From: an uncultured Clostridia bacterium
GTDB lineage: Bacteria > Bacillota > Clostridia > Oscillospirales > Ruminococcaceae
Direction of reading: 5' to 3'
NCBI GenBank assembly: GCA_947625735.1
Contig: CANQPL010000021.1
Coordinates: 1 to 43,105, forward strand
Length of the DNA: 43,105 bases
Part shown: piece after piece, positions 42,555 through 43,105 of the stretch
Position numbering within the stretch: position 1 is the first letter of the stretch
Layout of the letters: the number at the start of each line of letters is the position of its first letter
The notes under the pieces: generated by a model
The model's database searches: none
Seen by the model: only the letters and a program-made list of their open reading frames with translations
What the model was told of the DNA's origin: nothing
Position numbers and translations under genes: made by a program

Positions 42555-42866
42555 TTATTTACTCATGATTCTTTTTATTTCTTCTTCGGACAGACCTGCA
42601 GATCTCATTTTTCTAATGATTTCGGTTTTAGCCTCTGCAATGCCCTCAGCTCTGCCCTTGGCTCTACCCTCGGCTCTGCCCTCAGCTCTGCCCTCAGCTC
42701 TGCCCTCAGCTCTGCCCTCTTCTTTCACTTTCCGCATATCATCGTGATACCGCCACCTTGCTTCATCACGGGCGCGGATATATTCACGGTATTTAATTCG
42801 CATATCCGAATTGCGGATACGGGAAATGATCTTATTTATTATTGAATGTACGGTATTTTTTAACAT
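42555..42866 (-). CDS. Small Rpn-tail-like protein with RAEG repeats
   Basis: 103 residues: a basic N-terminal part (NSDMRIKYREYIRARDEARW), then a run of RAEG/RAKG units encoded by 12-nt tandem repeats, then the conserved helical end (MRSAGLSEEEIKRIMSK). The end is the type found at the C-terminus of Rpn/PD-(D/E)XK nuclease proteins, but no nuclease domain is present. It is either a truncated gene or a stand-alone tail. The ribosome site is weak (AAAGAGAAA). A close relative of its end lies immediately upstream. Confidence 0.6.
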   Translation of the reverse strand: MLKNTVHSIINKIISRIRNSDMRIKYREYIRARDEARWRYHDDMRKVKEEGRAEGRAEGRAEGRAEGRAKGRAEGIAEAKTEIIRKMRSAGLSEEEIKRIMSK

Positions 42867-42911
42867 AATAAGTTTCTCTTTACTGTATGCGGCTGTTTTT
42901 GCGCCGCAGAA

Positions 42912-43105
42912 TTATTTACTCATGATTCTTTTTATTTCTTCTTCTGACAGACCTGCGGATTTCATTTGTCTTATGAATTCTGTTTTAGCCTCTGCAATGC
43001 CCTCAGCTCTGCCCTTGGCTCTACCCTCGGCTCTACCCTCGGCTCTACCCTCGGCTCTACCCTCGGCTCTACCCTCGGCTCTACCCTCAGCTCTGCCCTT
43101 AACAA
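42912..43105 (-). CDS. Partial ORF with RAEG repeats and Rpn-type C-terminal end (cut by window edge)
   Basis: Reads on the minus strand into the window from the right edge. The visible 64 codons are RAEG-type repeats (at least nine units) followed by IAEAKTEFIRQMKSAGLSEE and EIKRIMSK, then TAA. The end is almost the same as that of the 42555-42866 product, so the two are tandem copies. The full gene, perhaps with the nuclease domain, lies outside the window. Confidence 0.7.
   Translation of the reverse strand, partial: VKGRAEGRAEGRAEGRAEGRAEGRAEGRAKGRAEGIAEAKTEFIRQMKSAGLSEEEIKRIMSK

Overview
The window looks like a chromosomal segment of a low-to-medium GC gut Firmicute, most likely Ruminococcus or a close relative in Oscillospirales. 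This is inferred from strong GGAGG ribosome binding sites, TTGACA/TATAAT promoters at 16-18 bp spacing, the gene families present (YfmF/YfmH peptidases, CheC/CheD, DUF975, DUF6440, Rpn-type nucleases, anchored sugar-binding-like surface proteins) and the density of structured intergenic repeats. No rRNA, tRNA, CRISPR array or prophage was recognised.

Layout. 84-5045 (minus): arginine genes argC and argH with a small lipoprotein gene, and argG transcribed from its own promoter. 5847-7432 (plus): cheY-cheC-cheD. 8439-11384 (minus): an anchored secreted protein and a divergent EF-G-like GTPase. 12856-16319 (plus): two paralogous lipoproteins and a membrane protein. 17027-21499 (minus): a tight run yfmF-yfmH-lgt-folD. 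21986-23377 (minus): an Rpn-like nuclease gene and a tandem duplicate of its 3' end. 23587-25986 (minus): glycogen phosphorylase. 26481-27659 (plus): a membrane protein. 28617-29873 (minus): a DUF975 protein with an Asp/Tyr/His tract. 30015-33942 (plus): a TtcA-like PP-loop protein and RecQ. 34558-37020 (plus): two more surface or membrane proteins. 38183-38557 (plus): ridA, convergent with the serine operon serC-DUF6440-serA (38629-41147, minus). 41415-42326 (minus): nadA. 42555-43105 (minus): two Rpn-tail-like ORFs, the last cut by the window edge.

Between these ordinary genes lie about 6 kb of repeats, which are the most unusual part of the window. One family is an element of about 330-390 bp present seven times, with a long-range 12-bp stem, a small hairpin and a chain of GC-rich hairpins; stem bases differ between copies in compensatory pairs. 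A second family forms arrays of 75-100 bp units with a GTAAC-YCG-GTAAC core, often running forward and then in reverse, and punctuated by hairpins whose stems change completely while the triloop stays TGA, GGA or AGA. A 106-bp array at 30797 uses the same type of hairpin head. These have the hallmarks of structured, possibly mobile or RNA-coding elements and are the best candidates for something undescribed. Two parS-like palindromes hint that the segment may be origin-proximal.

Functional links: arginine synthesis (argG, argH, argC), serine synthesis (serC, serA) with RidA possibly cleaning up reactive enamines, NAD synthesis (nadA), one-carbon metabolism (folD, fed by serine), lipoprotein maturation (lgt, with three lipoproteins in the window) and glycogen breakdown (glgP).
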